Positions 23,474 to 33,467 of a DNA stretch of 64,000 bases are shown piece by piece. Position numbers and translations under genes: made by a program. The notes beneath the pieces are model-generated. The model did no database searches. It was not told the DNA's origin and saw only the letters and a list, made by a program, of their open reading frames with translations. Source of the DNA: SXIZ01 sp040079795 (GTDB taxonomy: Bacteria > Pseudomonadota > Gammaproteobacteria > Methylococcales > Methylomonadaceae); NCBI GenBank assembly GCA_040079795.1, contig JBEBJQ010000002.1, positions 1 to 64,000 on the forward strand. The letters are read 5' to 3'. Numbering within the stretch: the first letter of the stretch is position 1; each line of letters begins with the position of its first letter.

Positions 23474-26299
23474 ATGGACTACAAAAACACCCTTAATTTA
23501 CCGAACACACCTTTTGCCATGAAGGCTAATTTAGCCCAGCGTGAGCCGGAACGCTTAAAGCAATGGACGAAAGCGGAGTTGTATCAAAAAATTCGCACAC
23601 TCAGCAAAGGCCGCCCCAAGTTCATTTTGCATGATGGCCCTCCTTATGCCAATGGCTCTATTCATATCGGTCATGCCGTCAATAAAGTGTTAAAAGATTT
23701 CATCATCAAATCCAAAACCCTGAGCGGCTTTGATGCACCCTATGTTCCCGGCTGGGATTGCCACGGCTTACCGATTGAATTAATGGTCGAAAAGAAAATC
23801 GGCAAAGCGGGCGTGAAAGTTTCTGCTGCCGATTTTCGTAAAGCCTGCCGTGAGTATGCCCAAAAACAAGTCGACATTCAAAAAGAGGAGTTTATTCGCT
23901 TAGGGATTTTAGGCGACTGGGAAAACCCCTACTTAACCATGAGTTATACGGTTGAGGCAGATATTGTCCGGGCATTGGGTAAAATAAGCAATCGCGGGCA
24001 CTTAAGCCAAGGCTCCAAACCCGTGCATTGGTGTACCGATTGCGGTTCTGCGTTGGCAGAAGCGGAAGTTGAATATGAAGATAAGCAATCACCCGCCATT
24101 GACGTGCGCTTTCAGGTAGTTGATAGCGTTATGTTTATGGAGAGCTGCCATCACTCACCAGAACATCATGGCGAAGGCCCACTGTCAGTGGTGATCTGGA
24201 CTACGACGCCGTGGACATTGCCCGCTAACCAAGCTGTTGCTTTAAATGCAGCGCTCGACTATGCGGTCGTGCAGTGTAGGTGTGATGGCCAACCGGAACG
24301 ACTGGTGATTGCGGAAGCATTGCTGAAAGATGCCATGTCCCGTTATGGTATTGACGACTATCAGGTTATTGCTTATTGCAAGGGTGCCGCATTAGAAAAG
24401 CAATTGTTGCAACACCCCTTTTATGATCGGCAAGTACCGATTGTATTGGGCGAACATGTCACCACCGAAGCCGGTACCGGTGCAGTGCATACCGCTCCTG
24501 GACATGGACAGGATGACTACATTGTCGGTCAACAATACGGACTACCAGTCGATTGTCCGGTCGGCGATAACGGGGTATTTTTGCCCAATACCGAATTATT
24601 CGCAGGCGAACATGTGTTTAATGCCAATGCGCATGTCATTGAAGTTCTGCAAGAACGTGGGAAATTAGTACACAATCAGGCGTTACAGCACAGTTATCCG
24701 CATTGTTGGCGACATAAAACCCCGATTATTTTTCGCGCCACCCCGCAATGGTTTATCTCTATGGATAAACAACAGCTTCGGGAACACGCCATGCAAGCGA
24801 TTAAGCAAGTACAATGGATTCCAGATTGGGGGCAAGCGCGTATTGAAAGCATGATTCAGGGCCGCCCCGATTGGTGCGTGTCCAGACAACGCACCTGGGG
24901 CGTACCCATCGTGCTGTTTGTGCATAAAGAAACCGGTGCATTGCACCCACGTACCGATGAATTGTTGGAAACTGTTGCCCAGCGCATTGAACAAATGGGT
25001 ATCGAAGCTTGGTTTGCGCTGGATGCAGAGGAATTGCTGGGCGCAGAAGCAGAGCAGTATCAAAAAATGACCGATACCCTGGATGTCTGGTTTGATTCCG
25101 GCGTTACCCATGCAACAGTTTTGAAAAAACGCGAAGCATTAAGCTTTCCCGCCGATTTATATCTGGAAGGCTCTGACCAGCATCGTGGCTGGTTTCAATC
25201 CTCCTTGTTGTCGTCTATTGCGATGCAAGGGGTCGCGCCTTATAAAGCGGTGCTAACCCATGGTTTTACGGTGGATGCCGAGGGCAAAAAAATGTCCAAA
25301 TCCAAAGGTAACGTCGTCGCCCCCCAAACCGTGATGAATGCTTTAGGCGCAGATGTATTGAGGCTATGGGTGGCTGCCACGGATTACCGCGGTGAAATGA
25401 CGGTTTCGGATGAAATCCTTAATCGCACCGCAGACGGCTATCGCCGTATACGCAATACCGCACGGTTTTTATTATCCAACCTGGACGACTTCGACCCTGC
25501 CAAAGACAGCGTTAAACCAGATGATCTCTTAGCCTTGGATCGCTGGGTCGTTGACCGCGCCTATACACTGCAAGCAGAAATTAAAGCGGCCTACGACAGT
25601 TATCAATTCCAGCCCATCTATCAAAAGATCCTGCATTTTTGCTCCTTGGATCTGGGCGGTTTTTATTTGGACATCACCAAAGACCGGCAGTACACCGCTA
25701 AAGCTGATGGCATAGCCAGACGCTCAGCGCAAACTGCACTGTATCATGTGCTTGAGGCACTAACCCGTTGGCTGGCACCAATTATCAGCTACACTGCCGA
25801 TGAAATCTGGCAGGCCATTCCGGGTGAGCGCAGTGAATCAGTGTTTTTAGAAACCTGGTATGAGGGTTTGTTTGAACTGGATAGCCAAACCGCCATGGGG
25901 CGTGAATTCTGGAACAGCGTCATGGAAGTGCGGACATCGGTGAGCAAAGCGCTGGAACAACACCGTGCCAAAGGCGAAATCGGTGCGTCACTTAATGCGG
26001 AAGTCCAGTTATATGCTGACAATCGCCTATATCCTGTTTTAAAACTGCTGGAAAGCGAATTACATTTCGTATTAATTACCTCAGCCGCAACCGTTACGTC
26101 AATTGCAGAAGCACCAAGCGATGCTATGCCGACAGAATTGAGCGGTCTGGCGCTCAAGGTCATCCCTTCTGCGCAACCTAAGTGCGTACGCTGCTGGCAC
26201 CAACGTGCCGATATTGGCATTGATGCAGATCATCCTGAGCTTTGCGGGCGCTGTGTCGATAACGTATCAGGTGCTGGCGAAGTCCGCCGTTATGCTTAA
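23474..26299 (+). CDS. ileS: Isoleucyl-tRNA synthetase
   Basis: 941 aa from ATG 23474 (MDYKNTLNLPNTPFAMKANLAQREPERLKQW); a longer frame opens at 23411 inside ribF but is not the family start. The class I motif is PYANGSIHIGHAVNK and the second signature is KKMSKSKGNV. The editing domain lies between about residues 180 and 430. The C-terminal zinc finger (CVRCWHQRADIG...LCGRCVDN) places it in the bacterial IleS1 type. Its stop overlaps the lspA region, so expression is probably coupled. Confidence 0.97.
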   Translation: MDYKNTLNLPNTPFAMKANLAQREPERLKQWTKAELYQKIRTLSKGRPKFILHDGPPYANGSIHIGHAVNKVLKDFIIKSKTLSGFDAPYVPGWDCHGLPIELMVEKKIGKAGVKVSAADFRKACREYAQKQVDIQKEEFIRLGILGDWENPYLTMSYTVEADIVRALGKISNRGHLSQGSKPVHWCTDCGSALAEAEVEYEDKQSPAIDVRFQVVDSVMFMESCHHSPEHHGEGPLSVVIWTTTPWTLPANQAVALNAALDYAVVQCRCDGQPERLVIAEALLKDAMSRYGIDDYQVIAYCKGAALEKQLLQHPFYDRQVPIVLGEHVTTEAGTGAVHTAPGHGQDDYIVGQQYGLPVDCPVGDNGVFLPNTELFAGEHVFNANAHVIEVLQERGKLVHNQALQHSYPHCWRHKTPIIFRATPQWFISMDKQQLREHAMQAIKQVQWIPDWGQARIESMIQGRPDWCVSRQRTWGVPIVLFVHKETGALHPRTDELLETVAQRIEQMGIEAWFALDAEELLGAEAEQYQKMTDTLDVWFDSGVTHATVLKKREALSFPADLYLEGSDQHRGWFQSSLLSSIAMQGVAPYKAVLTHGFTVDAEGKKMSKSKGNVVAPQTVMNALGADVLRLWVAATDYRGEMTVSDEILNRTADGYRRIRNTARFLLSNLDDFDPAKDSVKPDDLLALDRWVVDRAYTLQAEIKAAYDSYQFQPIYQKILHFCSLDLGGFYLDITKDRQYTAKADGIARRSAQTALYHVLEALTRWLAPIISYTADEIWQAIPGERSESVFLETWYEGLFELDSQTAMGREFWNSVMEVRTSVSKALEQHRAKGEIGASLNAEVQLYADNRLYPVLKLLESELHFVLITSAATVTSIAEAPSDAMPTELSGLALKVIPSAQPKCVRCWHQRADIGIDADHPELCGRCVDNVSGAGEVRRYA

Positions 26300-26303
26300 A
26301 GGG

Positions 26304-26783
26304 ATGTTTATGTTGAAATGGTTATGGTTATCGTTACTGGTGTTAATTTTGGATCAAGCCAGTAAATTGGCGATTGTCGGCTCAATGCCGCTGTACCAAT
26401 CGATTCCCGTGCTGCCCATGTTTAATTTGCTGCATGTGCATAATAATGGCGCGGCGTTCAGTTTTTTAAGTGAAGCCGGTGGCTGGCAACGCTGGTTTTT
26501 TGCCGCGATGGCCTTGATTATTAGCGTGGTTCTGACGGTCTGGCTAAGTCGCTTACAAAAAGCCCAGACCCTTTTAGCGGTCGCCCTCGCGCTGGTTTTA
26601 GGGGGGGCAATCGGCAATCTGTATGACCGTCTGGCCTACGGCTATGTTATTGACTTTCTGGATGTCTATTATCAGAACTGGCACTGGCCCGCTTTTAATA
26701 TTGCGGACTCGGCAATTACTGTGGGGGTTGCGCTGCTATTATTAGAATCATTCGGAGTAGGTCATAAAACATCATCCGATTAG
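26304..26783 (+). CDS. lspA: Prolipoprotein signal peptidase (signal peptidase II)
   Basis: About 159 aa with four transmembrane helices, an inner-membrane aspartyl protease that cleaves lipoprotein signal peptides. Signature motifs are HNNGAAFSFL and the two catalytic Asp segments GNLYDRLAYGYVIDFLDV and FNIADSAITVGV. Possible starts are ATG 26292, 26304 and 26310; 26304 is chosen as a compromise that keeps MFMLKWLWLSLLVLILDQ. The window's many lipoproteins depend on this step. Confidence 0.95.
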   Translation: MFMLKWLWLSLLVLILDQASKLAIVGSMPLYQSIPVLPMFNLLHVHNNGAAFSFLSEAGGWQRWFFAAMALIISVVLTVWLSRLQKAQTLLAVALALVLGGAIGNLYDRLAYGYVIDFLDVYYQNWHWPAFNIADSAITVGVALLLLESFGVGHKTSSD

Positions 26784-27160
26784 CATTACCCTTCGCAAAC
26801 AACCCTCCTAATTTGGCTCTATACCAATTATTAAAACCATGACACTGTTAGGTGCATACTAAAAAATTCCCGCTTACATTTTAGCGGGGGTTAATTTTAA
26901 GTATGCAGCACCAACGAGCCCCCCAATCCTACAACGCTCGCTTTTATGACTCTTTAGTTATAACTAATCAATAAATTACTGGTATTTTCAAGCCTTAAAA
27001 ATATCACGATTGAGGATTAATCCCTTAATTCCAGTTTTCTGCTCATACGCTGTTACGTCATTGCTATTAGCAACAGAATTACAATGGAAACAAGACGAAT
27101 CACCTATAAGGCTATTATAATAGCAAGCTATAATTTAAAACCCCCAACGGAGTATTAACA
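26784..27160. other. Intergenic region with large inverted repeat; pgk promoter region
   Basis: No gene is seen. GGTGCATACT (26851-26860) and AGTATGCAGCACC (26900-26912) form an outer stem around an inner CCCGCT...AGCGGG hairpin followed by TTAATTTT, which may terminate lspA transcription. The rest, AT-rich, should hold the pgk promoter. Confidence 0.5.
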
Positions 27161-28333
27161 ATGTCGATTAAACGCATGGCTGATTTGAATTTATCCGGAA
27201 AACGCGTGCTGATTCGGGAAGATTTAAATGTACCCGTCAAAAATGGCAAAGTAACCAGTGATATTCGTATTCAAGCCAGCTTACCCACCATTCAACAGGC
27301 GTTATCTGCCGGAGCTGCGGTTATTTTAATGTCGCACATAGGCCGTCCGGTTGAAGGTGAATATAATCCTGAGTTCAGTTTAAAACCGGTTGCCGAGCAT
27401 TTAACAGAATTACTCAACAAACCCGTCCGGCTTGAAAAAGAGTGGTTAAACGGCGTCAAAATAGCGCCCGGCGAAGTAGTCTTATGTGAAAACGTCCGTT
27501 TTAATGTCGGCGAAGAAGCGAACAGTGATGCACTGGGGCAAAAAATGGCCGCGCTTTGTGATATTTTTGTGATGGATGCTTTTGGAACCGCGCATCGCGC
27601 CCAAGCCTCCACGCACAGCGTCGCTAAATTTGCCAAAATAGCCTGTGCAGGACCCTTACTGGCCAGTGAACTGGACGCCTTAGGCAAAGCCTTTGAAAAC
27701 CCTAAAAGGCCCCTGGTTGCAGTGGTCGGAGGCTCCAAAGTATCGACCAAATTGACACTGTTGAAAAATCTATCGAGCAAAGTTGATAAGCTGATCGTTG
27801 GCGGCGGCATTGCCAATACTTTTATAGCAGCAGCCGGTTTTAACGTAGGTAAATCTTTGTATGAACCGGACTTAATCAAAGACGCGCAAGAGATTATGGC
27901 GGATGCCCAAAAAAATGGTACGGAAATCCCCATTCCTGTCGACGTGATCTGTGCCAAAGAATTCTCAGAAACCGCCGTTGCGACGACTAAATTAATATCA
28001 GAGGTTGAGGCAGATGATCTCATTTTAGATGTCGGCCCGCAAACTGCCGCACAATACGCCAGCATCATGCAAGCTGCAGCCTCCATCGTTTGGAATGGTC
28101 CGGTGGGTGTATTTGAAATAAAACAATTTTCAAAAGGCACAAAATTATTGGCTGAAGCCATTGCTGAAAGCGAAGCTTTTTCAATCGCGGGCGGCGGTGA
28201 TACCCTGGCGGCGATTGATAAATTCAATGTCAATGACGAAATCACCTACACCTCAACCGGCGGCGGCGCATTTTTAGAATTTTTGGAAGGAAAAGAACTC
28301 CCTGCCGTTGCAATACTGAAGACCCGCGCATAA
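27161..28333 (+). CDS. pgk: Phosphoglycerate kinase
   Basis: 390 aa, normal length. It transfers phosphate from 1,3-bisphosphoglycerate to ADP in glycolysis. Visible are the substrate-binding VLIREDLNVPVKNGKV at about 15-30, SHIGRP (about 61-66), ENVRF, MDAFGTAHRAQAST and the nucleotide-binding GGGDTLAAIDKF near 346-357. In a methanotroph it serves the lower glycolysis/gluconeogenesis of the RuMP pathway. It appears to be a single transcription unit with a strong hairpin downstream. Confidence 0.97.
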   Translation: MSIKRMADLNLSGKRVLIREDLNVPVKNGKVTSDIRIQASLPTIQQALSAGAAVILMSHIGRPVEGEYNPEFSLKPVAEHLTELLNKPVRLEKEWLNGVKIAPGEVVLCENVRFNVGEEANSDALGQKMAALCDIFVMDAFGTAHRAQASTHSVAKFAKIACAGPLLASELDALGKAFENPKRPLVAVVGGSKVSTKLTLLKNLSSKVDKLIVGGGIANTFIAAAGFNVGKSLYEPDLIKDAQEIMADAQKNGTEIPIPVDVICAKEFSETAVATTKLISEVEADDLILDVGPQTAAQYASIMQAAASIVWNGPVGVFEIKQFSKGTKLLAEAIAESEAFSIAGGGDTLAAIDKFNVNDEITYTSTGGGAFLEFLEGKELPAVAILKTRA

Positions 28334-28382
28334 ATAGCAAGTATTCGTTATAATGCAGGTGCTGCTTTAAAAAGCAGCTTAT

Positions 28383-28434
28383 AAAAGGCATAAACGTCGA
28401 GGCGTGCATCTTTAGTCCTCTGCTTATGCCTTTT
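28383..28434 (+). terminator. Terminator hairpin between pgk and rpoZ
   Basis: AAAAGGCATAA (28383-28393) pairs with TTATGCCTTTT (28424-28434), with an inner GAGG/CCTC pairing, and is followed by an AT-rich tail. It is bidirectional in form. Confidence 0.65.
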
Positions 28435-28475
28435 AATTTTTCGTTATCACTGATAAATATTATTAAGGTTATAAA

Positions 28476-28718
28476 ATGGCCAGAGTTACGATTGAAGATT
28501 GTTTGGAAAACATCGAAAACCGCTTTAAATTAGTGTTGCTGGCAAGCAAAAGGGCACGGCAATTGTCCAAAGGCGCTGATGCATTCGTACCTCGCGGCAA
28601 AGATAAGGATACAGTACTGGCGTTGCGTGAAATTGCAGCAGGACATGTCAACGAAGACAATATCGAGCTTTTACACCAAGCCAATGAGCCGGTGAGTCGT
28701 CCGATCAGCTTTTTATAA
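28476..28718 (+). CDS. rpoZ: RNA polymerase omega subunit
   Basis: 80 aa. The N-terminal ARVTIEDCLENIENRFKLVLLASKRARQL is the conserved omega core, and NEDNIELLHQA near the end is typical. Omega helps assemble RNA polymerase and bind ppGpp. As in E. coli it precedes spoT; gmk, often upstream, is not here. Confidence 0.96.
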   Translation: MARVTIEDCLENIENRFKLVLLASKRARQLSKGADAFVPRGKDKDTVLALREIAAGHVNEDNIELLHQANEPVSRPISFL

Positions 28719-28745
28719 AACGCCCTACCCTGCAGTAGTCCCGCA

Positions 28746-30911
28746 ATGCTTAATGTAACTGATGTAATTGACACTGAACTTCCCCAAGACAAATTGGTGA
28801 AGCGTCTGTGTACAATATTAAACGGTTACCTTGAGCCCGCCCAGGTTGCCGATTGTGTTAGAGCTTATCACTACAGTGCTGATGCGCATACCGGACAAGT
28901 ACGCCAAAGTGGCGAAGCCTATATTTGTCATCCGATTTCGGTTGCCATTTATTTGGCAGAACTGCATATGGATGCCAATGGGGTTATGGCTGGGATATTA
29001 CATGATGTCATCGAAGACACACTGGTCAGCAAAACGGAGCTCGGCCAGGTTTTCAATACCGAAGTCGCCGAGCTGGTCGATGGCGTCACTAAACTGACCA
29101 AACTCAATGACACCTCACGCGCTGAAGCGCAAGCCGAAAACGTACGGAAAATGTTTTTGGCCATGGCAAAGGATTTACGGGTAATCATCGTAAAACTGGC
29201 CGACCGCCTGCATAATATGCAAACGCTTGGCGTCATGCCCAGCGATAAAAAACGCCGCATCGCTAAAGAAACCCTCGATATTTATGCCCCGATTGCCAAC
29301 CGATTAGGCATGAACGAAATTCGGCATCAATTGGAATCCTTAGGTTTTGCGGCACTATTCCCCATGCGCCAGCGTATTTTAAAAAACGCGGTCAAAAAAG
29401 CCCGGGGCAACCGTCGGGAAATCCTTAATACCATTGAAAATACCCTTAAAAACCGCTTACAACAATCAAATTTGGCCTGTGAAGTCAAGGGCAGGGAAAA
29501 AAACCTTTACAGCATTTATCAAAAAATGCTGCATAAAAAAATTTCTTTTTCAGATATTTTCGATGTCTACGCTTTTCGCGTGCTCTGTCAGGATGAAGAC
29601 ACTTGCTACCGTACCTTAGGGGTTGTGCATAATTTATTTAAGCCTATCCCCGGTCGTTTTAAAGATTATATCGCCCTGCCTAAAGCCAATGGTTACCAGT
29701 CTTTACACACCGTTTTAATGGGGCCTTACGGTGTGCCGGTGGAAATTCAAATTCGTACCTATGCTATGCATCGTATGTCTGAATCTGGAATTGCGGCACA
29801 CTGGCTTTATAAGACCGATGATCAATCTGCCGTTTTCCAGGATCGTGCCAATGAATGGTTACAGGATATGGTGGAAATCCAAAATGTCGGCGTTGATTCC
29901 ATGGAGTTTATTGATAATTTAAAAATCGATTTATTCCCGCAAGAAGTCTTCGTGTTTACCCCGCAAGGCGCTATTATAAAACTACCGCGCGGCGCAACGA
30001 TTGTCGACTTTGCTTACACGGTGCATACCGATATTGGTAGTTCCTGCATTTCCGCACGCATTGATAAACAATTAGTCCCGTTACAAACGCAACTCGAAAA
30101 CGGTATGACGGTGGAGGTGATTACTGCGTCCTGGGCGCGACCCAATCCAGTCTGGCTTAATTATGTCGTCACTGCTAAAGCACGCAGCAGCATCCGCGCC
30201 TATCTCAAAAATTGTCAGGAACAAGAAGCTATTAACTTAGGTCAGCGCTTACTGGAAAAAGAATTATCCGCCATGTCGCTCAATCTACAAGATATTGCGC
30301 CGGAACGCATCACCGAGCTATTAAAAGTTACCAATATGCAAACCCTGGATCAGCTGCTCGAAAATATTGGCTTAGGGAATAAAATGCCGTTCCTGATTGC
30401 CAAGTTGCTTAACCAGGAAGATATTCATGCGGCGATAAAACTGGATGATAATGAAGCCGGCCATAACAGCCCGCTGATCATTAAAGGCACTGAGGGTATG
30501 GTGGTCACTTTGGCCAAATGCTGTCACCCGATACCCGGCGATCATGTAATCGGTTTTTTTAATCCTGGCCGCGGCATTGTGGTGCATCACCATGAATGCC
30601 GTAACCGCAATGAAGTGCGCAAAAACGACACCAACTGGCTGGATATTGAATGGAGCGAAGAGACACGCGGTGAATTTCCCGCCGAAATCCGCATCGAATT
30701 ACTCAATCAACGCGGTACCCTGGCAACAGTTGCCACGACTATTTCAAAACAGGACTCCAATATTGAAAATGTTATCATTATTCACCAAGATGATCGCGTC
30801 AGTATTGACCTGATTACCTTAACCGTTAAAGACCGCGTACATTTAGCCAACATCATGCGGCAATTAAAAAAACTCTCCATTGTTTTAAAAATTACCCGTG
30901 TCAAAGCCTAA
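28746..30911 (+). CDS. spoT: Bifunctional (p)ppGpp synthetase/hydrolase
   Basis: 721 aa, SpoT-type. The HD hydrolase domain (residues about 40-190) is intact, with HPISVAIYL and the catalytic HDVIEDT. The synthetase domain follows (about 240-345; YSIYQKMLHKKISFSDIFDVYAFRVL, NGYQSLHT). A TGS domain (VFVFTPQGAIIKLPRGATIVDFAY) and a C-terminal ACT domain (residues 645-721) complete it. The intact HD points to SpoT rather than hydrolase-dead RelA, and the rpoZ neighbour agrees. Confidence 0.96.
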   Translation: MLNVTDVIDTELPQDKLVKRLCTILNGYLEPAQVADCVRAYHYSADAHTGQVRQSGEAYICHPISVAIYLAELHMDANGVMAGILHDVIEDTLVSKTELGQVFNTEVAELVDGVTKLTKLNDTSRAEAQAENVRKMFLAMAKDLRVIIVKLADRLHNMQTLGVMPSDKKRRIAKETLDIYAPIANRLGMNEIRHQLESLGFAALFPMRQRILKNAVKKARGNRREILNTIENTLKNRLQQSNLACEVKGREKNLYSIYQKMLHKKISFSDIFDVYAFRVLCQDEDTCYRTLGVVHNLFKPIPGRFKDYIALPKANGYQSLHTVLMGPYGVPVEIQIRTYAMHRMSESGIAAHWLYKTDDQSAVFQDRANEWLQDMVEIQNVGVDSMEFIDNLKIDLFPQEVFVFTPQGAIIKLPRGATIVDFAYTVHTDIGSSCISARIDKQLVPLQTQLENGMTVEVITASWARPNPVWLNYVVTAKARSSIRAYLKNCQEQEAINLGQRLLEKELSAMSLNLQDIAPERITELLKVTNMQTLDQLLENIGLGNKMPFLIAKLLNQEDIHAAIKLDDNEAGHNSPLIIKGTEGMVVTLAKCCHPIPGDHVIGFFNPGRGIVVHHHECRNRNEVRKNDTNWLDIEWSEETRGEFPAEIRIELLNQRGTLATVATTISKQDSNIENVIIIHQDDRVSIDLITLTVKDRVHLANIMRQLKKLSIVLKITRVKA

Positions 30912-30932
30912 CAACCCAAACTTTTAAACGCC

Positions 30933-31331
30933 ATGGCAAAAACAATCATTCAAACCCCCAACGCCCCTAAAGCAATCGGCACTTACTCGCAAGCGGTCAA
31001 AATTGACAATACTGTTTATCTCTCGGGACAAATCCCGCTTAATCCTGCAACAATGTCCTTGGTTGAGGGCGACATAAGCGTTCACATTACGCAAGTTTTT
31101 GAAAATATCCGTGCCGTTGCCATCGCGGCGGGCGGCGATTTAGCTGATATTGTAAAATTAAATGTCTTTCTGACCGATTTAGCGCATTTTCCAATTGTAA
31201 ATGAGATTATGAAGCAATATTTCCATGAACCTTATCCGGCGCGCGCCGCAGTGGAAGTTGCAGCCCTACCCAAAAATGCTGAAATCGAAATGGATGCAAT
31301 CATGGTTTTACAGGGACAAGAATATTATTAA
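30933..31331 (+). CDS. ridA: RidA-family enamine/imine deaminase
   Basis: A 132-aa YjgF/YER057c/UK114 protein. It hydrolyses reactive enamine/imine intermediates of PLP enzymes such as threonine dehydratase. Key features are AIGTYSQAVKI, VYLSGQIPLNP, the active-site Arg in PYPARAAVEVAALPKNAEIEMDAIM and the conserved Glu near the end. It lies 21 bp behind spoT and before recG, a common gammaproteobacterial arrangement. Confidence 0.95.
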   Translation: MAKTIIQTPNAPKAIGTYSQAVKIDNTVYLSGQIPLNPATMSLVEGDISVHITQVFENIRAVAIAAGGDLADIVKLNVFLTDLAHFPIVNEIMKQYFHEPYPARAAVEVAALPKNAEIEMDAIMVLQGQEYY

Positions 31332-31376
31332 TTGAAGTGATTCCGTGCAGCACCCATAACCAGCCCAACATTTAGT

Positions 31377-33461
31377 TTGAACTTACTTAATCAACCGGTT
31401 GAAGCCTTAGCCGGCGTTGGCAAACAATCCGCACAAAAGCTAAGCCGTTTAGGTGTCAACATCGTCCGTGATCTGTTGTTTCACTTGCCGCTGCGTTACG
31501 AAGACCGCACCCGTCTGTATCCAATTGGCTCGCTTTACAGTGAGATGAGCGTCTTAATTTGCGGCCAAGTTGACTTTATAGAAGCCACCCGAGGCAGACG
31601 CCCCAGCCTAATATGCCGTATCAGCGATAGCAGCGGCTTTATCAATCTGCGCTTTTTTCACTTTAATGCCCGCCAGTTACAACAACTCAGTATTGGCGCC
31701 ACCATCAGCTGTTTTGGCGAGGTACGGTATAGTTATACTGGCCTTGAAATCGTCCATCCCGAATACCAGGTTATTGCCAGCCCCGAGCAATGTCGGACGG
31801 AAACCCGCCTCACCCCTGTTTATCCCTTGACCGAAGGGCTTACCCAAAACACTTTACGCAAAGCTATTTCGCAAACTCTCAGCTACTGTCAACTTAATCA
31901 ACATGAGCTACCAGACTGGCTCCCTGCGGGCATCCTTGAGCGGTATCGCTATCCATGTCTATTGGAAGCCCTGCAAACACTCCATGCGCCCAATGAACAA
32001 ATCAACGCTGAGCTATTAAGCAATGGTGAGCTGCCCGCCTTAAAACGCTTAGCCTTTGAAGAACTGCTTGCGCACCATTTAAGCTTGCGCAGCGCCAAGC
32101 TGTCTTATCAAACCGGAGCCGCGCCGCCTTTACAAAGCAATACCCAAACCATCCAACAATTTTTAAAGCAATTACCGTTTAAGCTAACCGGCGCACAACA
32201 ACGGGTCATTGCGGAAATCAGCACAGATTGCGCAAAATCTCGCCCCATGTTACGGTTAATTCAAGGCGATGTTGGCTCAGGCAAAACCGTGGTCTCTGCC
32301 TACGCGGCCTTGCTGGCAATTAGTTCAGGGCTTCAGGTGGCAATCATGGCGCCCACGGAGTTATTGGCTGAACAACATTACCGTAATTTTCAAAGCTGGT
32401 TTAGCATCTTTGAGATCCACATCGTTTATTTATCCAGCCAAATTAAGGGCAAAACCCGCGTGGAAACATTACAAACCCTCGCCGATGGCAAGGCACACAT
32501 CAGCATAGGCACCCACGCCTTATTTCAGGAAAGTGTGCAATTTAAACATTTAGGCCTAATTATTATTGATGAACAACATCGTTTCGGGGTACATCAGCGC
32601 ATGGCCTTACGCGATAAAGGCCAAGCCGCCGGCATTCGGCCCCACCAGCTGGTTATGACCGCCACCCCTATCCCGCGAACCCTCGCCATGCTGCAATATT
32701 CGGACATCGACATTTCAATTATCGACGAACTTCCCCCCGGGCGAAAAGCCATTATAACGAGCGTAATCCCTGCCGACCGCCGCGCAGAAGTGATCAAACG
32801 CATTAACCAATGGGTAGAACAAAAACGCCAGGCTTACTGGGTATGCACCTTAATTGCAGAATCCGATGTCTTAGAATGTGAGGCGGCTGAAAAAACCTTT
32901 GAGAATTTAAGCAGCGCCCTGCCCGCTTTAAAAATCGCCATTATACACGGCCGGATGAAACCCGCTGAAAAAGAAGCCATTATGCTGGCATTTAAACAGG
33001 GAGCGGTTAATTTGCTGGTGGCTACGACGGTGATTGAAGTCGGCGTCGATGTCGCGAATGCCAGTTTAATGATTATTGAAAACCCGGAACGGCTGGGGCT
33101 TTCACAACTGCACCAATTACGCGGCCGCGTTGGACGCGGTAGCGATGACAGCTATTGCATCCTCATGTATCAAGCACCCTTGTCCAACACTGCCCGAGAG
33201 CGCTTGGGCATCCTGCGCGAAACCCAAGATGGCTTCATTATCGCCGAGAAAGATTTGCAACTGCGTGGTCCAGGCGAAGTGATGGGTACCCGCCAAACCG
33301 GGCAAATACAATTTAAGATCGCCGATTTAGCACGCGATACTGAGATACTAGAGAATGTACAAGAAGCCGCAGAGTTATTGATTGCCCAATCCCCAACCTC
33401 GATAGCCCCTCTCATCAAACGCTGGATAGGTAATGATGCTACCCTTTATACAGAGGTTTAA
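31377..33461 (+). CDS. recG: ATP-dependent DNA helicase RecG
   Basis: 694 aa, full length, starting with TTG at 31377. The wedge/OB domain (residues 1-230) precedes a superfamily 2 helicase core: Walker A GDVGSGKT, IIDEQHRFGVHQR (DExH), MTATPIPRTLAML, and the C-terminal half with TTVIEVGVDVANASLMII and QLHQLRGRVGRG. It regresses stalled replication forks and processes Holliday-type junctions. Confidence 0.97.
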   Translation: MNLLNQPVEALAGVGKQSAQKLSRLGVNIVRDLLFHLPLRYEDRTRLYPIGSLYSEMSVLICGQVDFIEATRGRRPSLICRISDSSGFINLRFFHFNARQLQQLSIGATISCFGEVRYSYTGLEIVHPEYQVIASPEQCRTETRLTPVYPLTEGLTQNTLRKAISQTLSYCQLNQHELPDWLPAGILERYRYPCLLEALQTLHAPNEQINAELLSNGELPALKRLAFEELLAHHLSLRSAKLSYQTGAAPPLQSNTQTIQQFLKQLPFKLTGAQQRVIAEISTDCAKSRPMLRLIQGDVGSGKTVVSAYAALLAISSGLQVAIMAPTELLAEQHYRNFQSWFSIFEIHIVYLSSQIKGKTRVETLQTLADGKAHISIGTHALFQESVQFKHLGLIIIDEQHRFGVHQRMALRDKGQAAGIRPHQLVMTATPIPRTLAMLQYSDIDISIIDELPPGRKAIITSVIPADRRAEVIKRINQWVEQKRQAYWVCTLIAESDVLECEAAEKTFENLSSALPALKIAIIHGRMKPAEKEAIMLAFKQGAVNLLVATTVIEVGVDVANASLMIIENPERLGLSQLHQLRGRVGRGSDDSYCILMYQAPLSNTARERLGILRETQDGFIIAEKDLQLRGPGEVMGTRQTGQIQFKIADLARDTEILENVQEAAELLIAQSPTSIAPLIKRWIGNDATLYTEV

Positions 33462-33467
33462 CTGAAC

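Noticed and set aside
27292..28245. 317-codon frame antisense to pgk
   Set aside because: Fully opposite a highly conserved gene; Ser/Ala/Thr-rich mirror translation typical of a shadow frame.
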